A stretch of 52,663 nucleotides of DNA from Nitrosomonas sp. (lineage in GTDB: Bacteria; Pseudomonadota; Gammaproteobacteria; Burkholderiales; Nitrosomonadaceae). The DNA is taken from assembly GCA_019635215.1 (NCBI GenBank), contig JAHBZZ010000022.1, forward strand, positions 1 to 52,663, read 5' to 3'. This document shows, piece by piece, positions 1 to 8,745 of this stretch. A program made the translations under genes and the position numbers. The stretch's first letter is position 1. Each line of letters opens with the position of its first letter. The notes below the pieces were generated by a model. That model was given only the letters and a program-made list of their open reading frames with translations, made no database searches and was not told where the DNA came from.

Positions 1-29
1 GTTTGTTAAAAACGATAAGCGTACTTGTT

Positions 30-719
30 TTATTGTTTCGCGGGAAAATTGATGTGCGTCGAAAGTGTTGCAACTATTTCCTTTAATTCAGACAGTTCCG
101 ATTCAAGGTGCATGACATGCGATTTCAATTGGGCAAAATCACTTTCTGTTACGGCATTTCCGGCCGGGTGATACGGTTCTGACGGTATTGCGGCATAATC
201 ATTATTTATTTCAGGCATACCTGACAACAAATGTATCCAGCGATTCTCCCGTGAACCGGGTTGACGTGGCAGTTTTGCAACCAGGCTGCCCTCGTGGCGC
301 TCGGCCAGTTCATCCAGAAAGCCTTCCACTGAAGAAATGTCGGCGAATTTATGCAACCGCTCGCTGTTAATACGCAGTTCTCCAGCGGTTTGCGGTCCGC
401 GCAGCATTAATGTAGCGATCAATACGACAGACTGCATTGGAATTTTCAGTACACGCTCGATATTATGCGTAAACCTTGCTGTGCGCCCACCGCTGGTTTC
501 AATGACAAGTGTTTTGTACTTCAAGCTGTCGATCACCGCCTGTATTTCTGTCAGAGAGGCATTCATCACCGGGTCGCGGCTGGATTTCTGATTACAGCCG
601 GAAACCAGTGCGTTGAGCGTCAATGGGTAAATATCAGGCACTGTGCGTTGTTTTTCAGCCAATACGCCTAGTACGCGTGTTTCAAGCGGGGAAAGCACAA
701 GTGGGGAAGCGTCGTTCAT
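30..719 (-). CDS. yceH: YceH-like UPF0502 (DUF480) protein
   Basis: The 229-residue product matches the UPF0502/YceH family, whose fold is two tandem winged helices; its molecular role is not established. The family signature near the N-terminus (LETRVLGVLAEKQ, then YPLTLNALVSGCNQK) and the LRGPQTAGELR block of the second winged helix are visible. The last 35 residues have heptad-like hydrophobic spacing (HLESELSELKEIV) and probably form a short coiled coil. I chose the ATG at 719 over an in-frame TTG six bases upstream because family members start with M and a short acidic stretch. Neither start has a strong ribosome-binding site. It is the end member of a long minus-strand run but is separated from the next gene by about 550 bases, so it is probably expressed alone. 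Confidence 0.9.
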   Translation of the reverse strand: MNDASPLVLSPLETRVLGVLAEKQRTVPDIYPLTLNALVSGCNQKSSRDPVMNASLTEIQAVIDSLKYKTLVIETSGGRTARFTHNIERVLKIPMQSVVLIATLMLRGPQTAGELRINSERLHKFADISSVEGFLDELAERHEGSLVAKLPRQPGSRENRWIHLLSGMPEINNDYAAIPSEPYHPAGNAVTESDFAQLKSHVMHLESELSELKEIVATLSTHINFPAKQ

Positions 720-1277
720 GATCAATTCTGTCTAAAATAAAAATATAAGTGTAGCACCTTCATAGGATACGGCAGGCAACCCGCATTTTATTGCGCATGG
801 TTCTTGCCGTACCCGGTAATGTCAATCCCGGAATCCTGCTTCGATAGCGCTGTCATGATTGTAGACTCCTTTCCGCACAGTTTGTGTACAACTCAAGGTG
901 TGCGATTATTACGGATTAAAATACCCGGAACTCAGAACTTTATATGTATGAAATCGCAATGGGATACCCTGCATATACCTATCTCTCGGGCTTTTATCCC
1001 TCCGTGGAGTCTCGCTATCTGAAAAAATACCTGATGAAAAAACGCGAGACCGGAAACTCTCGAACCAGACGCTATTGCTGACTGATGTAAAACGCAATGA
1101 TCGAAATCAGTTAATGTGCAGTAGCCGGAACCCTGGTTTCCATTTTTTTGGAACACATCAGACTTCGTTATTAGGCTGATTTTCAGACAAATGCAAACAC
1201 GACGATGCATCCGCCAAGGCGCTCAGTTTCCGGCAGTGTCGAGTTGATTCAATTATCAATGCTATCAGGTTTTGCGG
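720..1277. other. Intergenic stretch with no convincing gene
   Basis: About 550 bases separate yceH from the small membrane-protein gene. The only notable frame is a 45-codon plus-strand ORF at 944-1081 (begins MYEIAMGYPAY, ends in an Arg-rich tail) with no clear ribosome-binding site and no family I recognise. Longer minus-strand frames over the same bases have Ser/Arg/Cys-rich, non-protein-like composition. It could be a decayed gene remnant. No tRNA, rRNA or insertion-sequence ends were seen. Confidence 0.4.
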
Positions 1278-1655
1278 TCAGAACCATTCTTGAAAGAAAG
1301 GCCTCGATTCTGCTTGCATAACATCATTGTTTTCATCTTCGGCCGGGCCTAAGGATCTTTCTTCTACTGTAGTAGATGTTTGTCTATCGCGCTCTATAAT
1401 CGCCATCCCAGCCTGGTTCAAACCGACTGCAACCGAAAAGATAGTTACAGAATTAATAATATAGAAAATAAATTTATAATAAATCGCAACAGATTTGTCT
1501 GCCAGGGCCGTTAAGCCGAATACAAAGCTGATGATTAGTGCGGTAACGGCACCGGGAAATCCAAATGCCGTGACCAACGCACCAGTGACCATGGTCGTCG
1601 CGCTGCCAGCAAGACCGGGCGTGATCATTGATCTGGAACTGATAAAATTATCCAT
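1278..1655 (-). CDS. Small two-segment membrane protein of unknown function
   Basis: This 125-residue protein is not one I recognise. Residues 14-52 form a long Gly/Ala/Thr-rich hydrophobic stretch broken by Pro34, probably one or two membrane passes. Residues 62-80 form a second clear segment (FIFYIINSVTIFSVAVG). The C-terminal 45 residues are acidic, polar and probably soluble. A good ribosome-binding site (AGGTGG) lies seven bases before the ATG. It follows the lysozyme gene by 54 bases on the same strand, so the two are probably co-transcribed. That pairing of a small membrane protein with a lysozyme resembles a holin/endolysin layout, but the lysozyme has its own lipoprotein signal, so a holin role is only a guess. 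Confidence 0.6.
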   Translation of the reverse strand: MDNFISSRSMITPGLAGSATTMVTGALVTAFGFPGAVTALIISFVFGLTALADKSVAIYYKFIFYIINSVTIFSVAVGLNQAGMAIIERDRQTSTTVEERSLGPAEDENNDVMQAESRPFFQEWF

Positions 1656-1709
1656 GTCGCCACCTATTTAGGCTAGGTTGTGTATAAGTTTTTTCGATAA
1701 AAGAGAGCG

Positions 1710-2435
1710 TTAATCGCTCGGCTCGCCTGTCCGGATATCAATATCCGGTAATTCTTCACCTTCTTGCGGTAATAAGCGCGGAATAGTTGTTCCTTCCAGA
1801 TATAAATCTATTTCATGTTCCCTGCGCGTCACGAGTCCTTGCCACACTTTACCGCCAGCGCGTATCCAGCGTCTGAGTTGCTCAGGAACTTCCGAATGTT
1901 GCTGTGCATTGACCTTTTTGAGCAAAGTGGAGGTATTAAAATTGCCGCTGCCGACATTAAAAACAAAATCTACCAATGCGGCATACTGGCCAGGGGTCAA
2001 CTCAACAGATACCGCTTTCATCACTGAGTACTTGGCCCAATTCATGTCTTCAATCAAAAGCGCTTCGCCCTGCTGTTCGGTGATACCTGACCTGAATTCT
2101 GGTTTTTCGGTGCCGTTACACGATGCTTTTTTGATGAGATGTCCATAACCAATGGTGCAAAAGCCAGCTGCGTCATTATAAAGTCTGCTACGGAAACCTT
2201 CGGATATCTTGGTTAATTTGATTCCAGGTGGATAGACTTCTCTTAATTCGACGCCATCAGGGATCAACCCGCGTGTTTCTTCTAAAAAAATCCCGGGTGT
2301 CAGGGCATCTGATATTTGCTCGAACAGTTGCTGATCCTGTTGCTGCTCCGGCTGTTGATCCTGTTGTTGATCACATCCGGATAACAGTAAGACAAACGTA
2401 ATGCTGAGAATAACCAAAGTAATCGTTTTATACAT
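1710..2435 (-). CDS. Lipoprotein lysozyme, GH24 (T4/RrrD type)
   Basis: Predicted N-acetylmuramidase that cleaves the peptidoglycan sugar chain. Residues 1-21 are a lipoprotein signal ending in the lipobox LLSGC, followed by a low-complexity Gln/Asp/Glu linker (about residues 22-37). The catalytic core begins near residue 72. The Glu-Asp-Thr triad reads as Glu79, Asp88 and Thr94, exactly the 9- and 6-residue spacing of T4 lysozyme Glu11/Asp20/Thr26, in the motif SEGFRSRLYND...TIGYGH. The family C-terminal pattern (ALVDFVFNVGSGNF, then RRWIRAGGKVWQGLVTRRE) is intact. A strong AAAGGAG precedes the ATG. Phage versions are soluble or signal-arrest enzymes of about 160 residues; this one is 241 and lipid-anchored, which suggests a domesticated enzyme acting from the inner face of an envelope membrane. 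Confidence 0.85.
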   Translation of the reverse strand: MYKTITLVILSITFVLLLSGCDQQQDQQPEQQQDQQLFEQISDALTPGIFLEETRGLIPDGVELREVYPPGIKLTKISEGFRSRLYNDAAGFCTIGYGHLIKKASCNGTEKPEFRSGITEQQGEALLIEDMNWAKYSVMKAVSVELTPGQYAALVDFVFNVGSGNFNTSTLLKKVNAQQHSEVPEQLRRWIRAGGKVWQGLVTRREHEIDLYLEGTTIPRLLPQEGEELPDIDIRTGEPSD

Positions 2436-2448
2436 TTTGTTCTCCTTT

Positions 2449-2469
2449 TATTGAACAGGTTCTAAAGAT
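2449..2469. repeat. Solitary end of the MITE-like element
   Basis: These 21 bases are identical to 16277-16297, the right terminal inverted repeat plus flank of the element at 16084-16291. No matching second end was found within several hundred bases, so this is either a deletion remnant or an end captured during rearrangement. It lies just upstream of the ribosome-binding site of the lysozyme gene and so falls in its 5' untranslated region or promoter. Confidence 0.6.
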
Positions 2470-2683
2470 ACTTTTGCGCTATGTTTCTTGCTTTCGTGTC
2501 GTTACTTAACCTGACACTGACACATGTTCGCAGCATTACCAAATCCGCATTATTCTGTGTTCGAAAATAAAACGATATACCGTGATCAGAATCTTCTTAA
2601 TAATGTTGAGGCTATCACTGATGATGCAAAATTGCCAGACTTTGAAGAAAGTCGATGTGTTTGTAATCACACTGTTTATCCGT

Positions 2684-5491
2684 TTATAAACCATTGCCAA
2701 TTAAAATAAAAGGCGCCCAATAATACGGATGAGCGGTGCGCTGATTCTGGAGCGGAGCCGTATCCCGTTCACGTTGAACGCCGCGATCGGTGTCTGGTAG
2801 TGTTGATAGTGCAGATTCCGTCAGCATGGATAGTTGCGCTTTCTGGAGCGCCTCTGCTTTTGTGGTGCCGGGTTGCTTGAGCGCCTTATAGAATTTACTC
2901 ATGAGCAATTGTGTTCCACGGTCATCGACCGGCCATAAAGAAGCGATCGTGGCTCTTGCGCCAGCACTTTCCATTAAAAACCCCAATCCCAGAATTTCTT
3001 CCCCTTGGCCAAAAACAGCGCCTAATGCGGTTTCACAGGCACTCAATACAATCAAATCGACATTTGTCAGGTTCCATTCATACTTAACCTGGTCCACGGT
3101 TACTCTCTCACCATTGCCAAACAGAATAAATGATTCATATGCTTTGCCTGGCACGAGTGCTGCGTGCGTCGCAAAATGGACAATGTTGAAGTGATTGATT
3201 TCTGTCATCACAACATCCGGGCTGAAATTTTTGTCGAGCAGTTGAGTCGTATCAGGGTAAATTTCAGTGAGATTATTGACTTCCTCACCGGCGTATTGTA
3301 GTCCACTAAAATTAAAAGCCTGATCTCCGATGGTAAAAGTGTAATTACCAGTGGTAAAAGCGGCTGCCAGTAATTTGGCTTCTTTAGCCGGGTGCGTATT
3401 CAGATCCGTTAAAGAAAAAGCGGTAATGTTATTAATTTTATAGCGTTGCATCAGCCATTGTTGCCCGTCATGCAAGGCCGCTAATGGAATGTATCGCAAT
3501 ACCCCGTCCGGTGCATACAGAATGGTATCCGCATTAACGTCATTTAATAACTGTTCTACTGGTTTAATGAGCCATTGGTATAACTGTTGAGCAAAGTCCT
3601 GTACTGTGTCCTGTCTTGCGATTAATGTGGTTCTAAAATTCAGCACCGTCCGGTTGAGCTCCTGGTGGTTAACGAAGACCGGTACGTGCACAGGCGGACT
3701 GAAGCTTGTGACCAGAACGATTTCAAGCCGATCTTCCATAATCAGAGGATAAAGTAATACAACATGATCCCCCAAGCGTTTTAAATTGTCACGCAGTGGC
3801 CTGAGCTGTTCCAATGCAGGCATTTGCGTGCGGACATTCCGGCTGAGTTGGTCGATCGTGTCTCTAACTTCATCGCTTTCAATAAAGCTGATAAACGCTC
3901 TCTGTAGCTGCTGTTCCTGTTTGATGAGCTGTTGCAGGTTTTCGGTTTGCGCGGCTGTCCGGTCGTTTCTATCCATGTTGCTTAATGTAGCCAGTTCCTT
4001 TCCAACACGGATAGATTGCTGCAGTAACAGTGCATACTGTTTCTGGATTTGTTGTTCGGGGGATAGTAGGGTGATGCCGGTGGCTGTATGGGTATTGCCG
4101 CGAACAGGCCCTAAGAAGTTTACAGCTTCCTGGATTTTTAATAAATCCAGAATCTGCTGGGCTTCGATGACTCTGTCTTGCTGGAGCAGTAAATCAGCCA
4201 GTTTGCGGTAAAAACCCTGTACTTTGTTTAAATACGCTTTTTGCTCTTGTTGCGGCAGTGTCTGGAGTTCTTCGCGTATTGCTTCACTGGTATTGACAGC
4301 CAGTTTATAAAAAAAGATGGCCAGCGTATTCTGTCCGGATTGTGCGAACAAATCGCCCATGTTAGCCAAGGTGATTCGCTCACTTTCACGGTCACCGGTT
4401 TTATGCCAGATCAGCAGTGCCTTCTGGAAGACTTCCAATGCTGCAGTGTGTTGGTTCATGCGTGCATAAACACTGCCGATGCTGTCATAGGTTGCAGCGA
4501 CTTGTCTGCGGGTATTTAATTCTTCCAGAACCGGCAGGGCTTGAAACAATGCATTCAGGGCCTCTTCCTGCTGCCCCATTTCGTTGAGTAACATGCCCAG
4601 ATTGTTACGGGTTTCGGCTGCACCGAAACGGTCCTGAATTTTTTCGCGTAACACAATCGCCTGTTTGAAGGTATCGAGAGCGACGGCATAATTCTGCTGC
4701 TCTGATTCGATATAGCCGATATTGTGATAGGCAGACGCAATGCCCGCCGTGTTTTTGGCCTGTTGATAAATGACCATAGCCTGATGCTGATAAGTCAGCG
4801 CTTTGTCATATTGTCCCATCTCGGCATAAACCGAACCCAGATTAGCCAGAATATTTCCCGAGTCATTTGAAGTCACATGGGTTGCTTTAACAAATAGCTG
4901 TTGCGCCTGCTGATAGTACTCAATGGCTTTAAGATAGCGCCCCTGAGTAAGATAGGTGGCAGCCAGATTAGCCAGTGTGCGGGCTTCGCCCAGTATGTCT
5001 TTGTTACTAATTCTTAATTCAAGCGCCGTATTTAAATGTGCGCGGGATTTTTCTATGTTTCCGGCTTTCTGGTGTGTCAGCCCCAGCATATTGTGCAAGA
5101 TGGCCCGGTCGTGCACACTGTCTGTTTTGCGCAGTGCTAACGCTTGCTCGAAACTTTCTATGGCGGCATGGTTATTTTGCAGTTTCAGGTAAGTGCGGCC
5201 CATTTTATAAAAAAGATCTGCACGCAGGATATGATTATCATCAGATGGTAAAAGGAGCAGGGCATTCTGGTAATGCTTAAGTGCTGCCGGATAGTTTTGT
5301 TTCTGGTAAGCCTCAAAACCAGTATGGCGTTCAATCTGAGCGCGGCCAGAATGGCCGGAGTCAATAACATCATTCAATAATGAACAGGCTGAGACATGCA
5401 CAATCAGCAAAAAAATAATGTAGCCCCTGGTCGCTACCGCCGCCACAATTGGATGGGACGTACTTTTTCTGTCGCTATCAATTGTACTCAC
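2684..5491 (-). CDS. TPR-repeat CHAT-domain protease, lipoprotein
   Basis: A 935-residue protein with three parts. An N-terminal hydrophobic segment (about residues 24-36) ends in the lipobox-like VSAC, suggesting a lipid-anchored protein. About nine or ten tetratricopeptide repeats follow (roughly residues 55-400; for example ALTYQHQAMVIYQQAKN and NNLGMLLNEMGQQEEALN). After a helical linker comes a C-terminal CHAT domain, a caspase-clan peptidase fold. The expected dyad is visible: His776 in HFATHAAL and Cys819 in VLSACETALG. The typical GEEILGL and SLWPVDD blocks follow, and the protein ends with the family-like YYWAPFILIG. The start is a GTG one base after the stop of the upstream gene, so translation is probably coupled. 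TPR-CHAT proteins elsewhere act as proteases regulated through the TPR part; the substrate here is unknown. Confidence 0.88.
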   Translation of the reverse strand: MSTIDSDRKSTSHPIVAAVATRGYIIFLLIVHVSACSLLNDVIDSGHSGRAQIERHTGFEAYQKQNYPAALKHYQNALLLLPSDDNHILRADLFYKMGRTYLKLQNNHAAIESFEQALALRKTDSVHDRAILHNMLGLTHQKAGNIEKSRAHLNTALELRISNKDILGEARTLANLAATYLTQGRYLKAIEYYQQAQQLFVKATHVTSNDSGNILANLGSVYAEMGQYDKALTYQHQAMVIYQQAKNTAGIASAYHNIGYIESEQQNYAVALDTFKQAIVLREKIQDRFGAAETRNNLGMLLNEMGQQEEALNALFQALPVLEELNTRRQVAATYDSIGSVYARMNQHTAALEVFQKALLIWHKTGDRESERITLANMGDLFAQSGQNTLAIFFYKLAVNTSEAIREELQTLPQQEQKAYLNKVQGFYRKLADLLLQQDRVIEAQQILDLLKIQEAVNFLGPVRGNTHTATGITLLSPEQQIQKQYALLLQQSIRVGKELATLSNMDRNDRTAAQTENLQQLIKQEQQLQRAFISFIESDEVRDTIDQLSRNVRTQMPALEQLRPLRDNLKRLGDHVVLLYPLIMEDRLEIVLVTSFSPPVHVPVFVNHQELNRTVLNFRTTLIARQDTVQDFAQQLYQWLIKPVEQLLNDVNADTILYAPDGVLRYIPLAALHDGQQWLMQRYKINNITAFSLTDLNTHPAKEAKLLAAAFTTGNYTFTIGDQAFNFSGLQYAGEEVNNLTEIYPDTTQLLDKNFSPDVVMTEINHFNIVHFATHAALVPGKAYESFILFGNGERVTVDQVKYEWNLTNVDLIVLSACETALGAVFGQGEEILGLGFLMESAGARATIASLWPVDDRGTQLLMSKFYKALKQPGTTKAEALQKAQLSMLTESALSTLPDTDRGVQRERDTAPLQNQRTAHPYYWAPFILIGNGL

Positions 5492-5492
5492 A

Positions 5493-6449
5493 TCAATATG
5501 GATTGTATGAAACCGGTCTGTTTCTGCGCAATAACAGTGTAACCAGCAGAAGCATCAAACTTAAAATGAAAAGTACAGGATGTTTGATAACAATCACGAC
5601 CGGCCAGAGCAGCGCTCTGGTGGCAGACCTGGCCATCTCATGATGGGAAATAAAATCGGCAACCGGCGGCGAATGGGTTTCATATAAAGTAATGATGCGC
5701 CTGCCCAAGGGTGTTTTTGCTAAATGGTTATTTCTGAATTGTCTAAGAATTTCTATTTCTCCGGCGAGCGGGCTGCCGTATGCGGCAGTGGCGATAAAGC
5801 AAGGAGAATCCTGTCGTCGGTCGCCCATATTGGGTTGTCCCGGTCCATACCCAGAATCGCTTAAATGAGCTTCGTCATCCGCGAAGTCTTGCTGACTGGT
5901 AGTCATTTGACGCATGATCTGCTGCTGGTTTTCCATATCCTGGATTTGATTATTGATTTGATTTAATTGCTCATGCAACCGACCTATTTCCAGTTGCAAT
6001 TCCTGCTTGGCCTGCGGATGCGTGGTGCTGTCTAATATGCGCTGCTTGTCATTGATCTGGCGCTCAAGTTGCAGCGCGTTATCGCGCGCATGGCGGGTTT
6101 GTATTTTCAGGACATTTAATTTTTCTTGTATCTGTATACGCTGCTGCTGATCTAATGGTTTTTCAATCTGGAGTCGTTTGAGATCCTGGGTAGACGCTGG
6201 TTGCGTATTTACGGGCATTCTTTCCTGAATGCGCAATGATTCCCGATTGCCTGGGGATTCCTGAGTTTTCAGTTGACGTGGCTGAAGTGGCTGAATCGTT
6301 TGGGGTCTGGTTGTATCAGTGCGAATGTCTGCCGGGAAGCGTTGAGCCATTTGGTCTTTTTCATCAGCGTATGCAACTGCAGCGATCATCAACAAAAATA
6401 CGCAGCCTATTGTTACAAAAGGTGCCGGGGTGATAAAGGTTGTATACAT
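5493..6449 (-). CDS. Secreted coiled-coil protein with CFI-box C-terminus
   Basis: This 318-residue protein has an N-terminal signal peptide (hydrophobic core about residues 11-26, probable cleavage after AYA). A Gln/Arg-rich region follows, then a long predicted coiled coil (about residues 90-190) built of Gln, Leu, Ile and Lys heptads. At residue 217 the sequence CFIATAAYGS begins the CFI-box C-terminal module, a short domain found at the ends of many unrelated exported proteins. Here it continues through IEILRQFRNNHL to a membrane segment (about 281-307) and an Arg-rich tail. The likely topology is periplasmic with a C-terminal inner-membrane anchor. A GGGGA ribosome-binding site lies eight bases before the ATG. 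It sits between the metacaspase and CHAT genes, one base from the latter, so a scaffold role in the protease module is plausible but unproven. Confidence 0.75.
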   Translation of the reverse strand: MYTTFITPAPFVTIGCVFLLMIAAVAYADEKDQMAQRFPADIRTDTTRPQTIQPLQPRQLKTQESPGNRESLRIQERMPVNTQPASTQDLKRLQIEKPLDQQQRIQIQEKLNVLKIQTRHARDNALQLERQINDKQRILDSTTHPQAKQELQLEIGRLHEQLNQINNQIQDMENQQQIMRQMTTSQQDFADDEAHLSDSGYGPGQPNMGDRRQDSPCFIATAAYGSPLAGEIEILRQFRNNHLAKTPLGRRIITLYETHSPPVADFISHHEMARSATRALLWPVVIVIKHPVLFILSLMLLLVTLLLRRNRPVSYNPY

Positions 6450-6510
6450 GGCGATATTCCCCTATGTTCATTTTTATGAGACATCAATAACCGTTATGCG
6501 ATGACTGATG

Positions 6511-8628
6511 TCAGTGACCGGAATCTATCACGCGCATTGTAATACTGCTTTTGGTCCAGGCGGTATCGGTATCGTCAGTCTCAACCGGCTGTGAAACACC
6601 GCGTGTTCCTTTCAAATATTGATCCAAAATTTTATACAGACCGCTTTTGGTATCACCGGCACGCTGCACTGCGGACTGCGTCAGCCGTGACCATGGTACC
6701 GGATTAGTCTCCTGTGTTCCGAAAACAATAATCTGATCTTCAATATTTAAAGGTTCTGATGCGACAAATGTTTCACCTTGTGCCGCAAAGACTATTTCCT
6801 CACCCGGGCCCAGCGGTACTGCAGTTCCATCGGCCGGGAAACCAAAAATACTGCCATCTGTGGATAAAATCAGGCCACCCACTAGCAGGCGAACGGGCGA
6901 TTTTTCACTGAGTTTTACTTTGACATTCCATTTGTAGCACAATGGAATTTCCTGAGCGGTGATTGCATTGGGCGGTGCCTGCCGCCAATCAGTATTCTGC
7001 GCACACGGGTCCTGTTTGCTGGCCGGTACCAGTTGAATCTGAAGGGTATCTTGATCTGCAAATAGACTACCGCCTTCACCATGCAGTGTACTTAACACAC
7101 GTTGCAAGGCATGCAGCCGTAAATTTTCAATCACACGGTCAATTTGGGTAAAACGGTTTCGTACCTGGTTTTCCGGGCCTTGTAAGATATATTGATTGTT
7201 TTCATAACTGATCTCGAAAATACCGTTATTCTCAACCAGCTTTACCATGTTTTTTGCATCCTGGTTTTGATCCAGTCCCGCGTTGATCAGATCGGCTTTT
7301 TCTGCCGTTATTCCACCTTGTTCCGTATGTGGACGCAATGTGATCTTGAGCACGCGCTGGTCATCGCTCGATTTTGATAAAATTGCCAGATCGCCCGGAC
7401 GGATGGGTTCTGCAGCAGCCGTTCTGGAAATAATCCGGGCCGTGGCATTCAAATGCGTACTTTCTTCCATGATAATCATGGCCTTGGCTTTAGCAGGATC
7501 CTGAAGGTCAGTGCCTTTTGTAAAGCCATCGTAAACCCTGAATTCAGCGCCTGTACCAATGCCGGGCAGGGGGAACCCACCCAGTTTAAGCTGTGGAACA
7601 ACTTCAATAATTTCCCAGGCCAGTGGCAATTTTCTGTTTGCCCCGGCAAAAACCGTACGCTGCAGGTCTCCCTGAAAATAGGGAATCTGGTAGCTTTCCG
7701 CTTTTACCAGCGGTCTGATTTGCCGGGCAGCCTGCGCATAGGTCAGTTGTGTTGCGTTGACCTGTCCGAATGTCGTAAGAATTGCATCGGTAAAAATACC
7801 GCGTGCATTTTTTTCCAGCGCAACCGTTCCATCGCCTGCGGCCGTAAAAACAACAATGCCGGGTAGCGATTTTGAAATCCAGCCGGTTTTCTGGTCATTT
7901 GCTGCGGGTTTTGCGGTTGTACTGCGTTCGATGACGGTTTCAGCTTCCGGTGGTGGGATATATCGGGATAAAAATTCAGTATCGCCACGCAGCGCGGTAC
8001 CTGAATTGCAGGAATCCAGAAATACGGTGATGCGGCTGGTTTTCTGATGCAGGCGAGTCAATAATTCGTCGAATTCATCGTCGGTGAAATCCTTGATTCC
8101 GCTGTCTCTTGCATCGTGAAAAACGAATGTTTCATCCATGCCATCAGGTTCGTCGCCGTTATGATCCCGTGTTTGCGAGCCGTGTCCCGCATAGTAAAAA
8201 ACAACTTCATCGTTCGGTTGTGCTCGCTCAATCAGGAAGCTCGAAAAATACTGTTTAAAATTTGCCGTTGTGGCTGCTTCGTCGACTAAAACACACACGT
8301 TCTCTTTGGGAAAACCGTAACCATTTGGGCCGGTCAGTAATTGATAGATTCGTTTTGCATCTTGCGGCGGACCGGGCAGATCCGGTATTTTTGTGCTTTT
8401 ATACTGACCGACACCCACAATCAGCGCGAGGCGGCGAATACCGTCTTCAGATGGAATGATGTTTTTCCCGGCACATGTTTTGAAGAAAATCGTTGTATCG
8501 ATTGTCGCATGTGCGTGTGGCAAATGTATGTTCAGCAACACACAGAACATGATAAAAGTGATACACAGCGGATTTCGTTTTATTACAACACTGAGGCAAT
8601 GTGTTATAAAACTGTTTGCCATATGCAT
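6511..8628 (-). CDS. Secreted metacaspase-like protease (peptidase C14)
   Basis: A 705-residue caspase-family cysteine protease. A signal peptide covers about residues 18-41 (cleavage likely after AHA), so it should act outside the cytoplasm. The caspase fold runs from about residue 65 (RRLALIVGVGQY) to 320. His149 lies in YYAGHGSQ and the nucleophile Cys207 in FLDSCNSG, as in type I metacaspases, which cut after Arg or Lys. The following 380 residues contain no second protease motif. The part at about 580-660 (ILSTDGSIFGFPADG... GPGEEIVFAAQGETF) resembles the DUF4384 domain often attached to such proteases. AGGAGG lies eight bases before the first ATG. It is the second gene of the probable FecR, metacaspase, CFI-box, CHAT operon. 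Confidence 0.9.
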   Translation of the reverse strand: MHMANSFITHCLSVVIKRNPLCITFIMFCVLLNIHLPHAHATIDTTIFFKTCAGKNIIPSEDGIRRLALIVGVGQYKSTKIPDLPGPPQDAKRIYQLLTGPNGYGFPKENVCVLVDEAATTANFKQYFSSFLIERAQPNDEVVFYYAGHGSQTRDHNGDEPDGMDETFVFHDARDSGIKDFTDDEFDELLTRLHQKTSRITVFLDSCNSGTALRGDTEFLSRYIPPPEAETVIERSTTAKPAANDQKTGWISKSLPGIVVFTAAGDGTVALEKNARGIFTDAILTTFGQVNATQLTYAQAARQIRPLVKAESYQIPYFQGDLQRTVFAGANRKLPLAWEIIEVVPQLKLGGFPLPGIGTGAEFRVYDGFTKGTDLQDPAKAKAMIIMEESTHLNATARIISRTAAAEPIRPGDLAILSKSSDDQRVLKITLRPHTEQGGITAEKADLINAGLDQNQDAKNMVKLVENNGIFEISYENNQYILQGPENQVRNRFTQIDRVIENLRLHALQRVLSTLHGEGGSLFADQDTLQIQLVPASKQDPCAQNTDWRQAPPNAITAQEIPLCYKWNVKVKLSEKSPVRLLVGGLILSTDGSIFGFPADGTAVPLGPGEEIVFAAQGETFVASEPLNIEDQIIVFGTQETNPVPWSRLTQSAVQRAGDTKSGLYKILDQYLKGTRGVSQPVETDDTDTAWTKSSITMRVIDSGH

Positions 8629-8745
8629 AGTTACTTCCTCCTGCTGTCTTTAATCGAAAAATCAATCCAGACGATAATCCATGAGCAGCTTTTTAGGCCG
8701 GTTGTAATATTCAGTGATATGGTTGCACATCACCAACCGCGACCG

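Noticed and set aside
1278-2435. Prophage lysis cassette
   Set aside because: No other phage genes nearby, and the lysozyme has a lipoprotein signal, so I describe it as a possibly domesticated pair instead.
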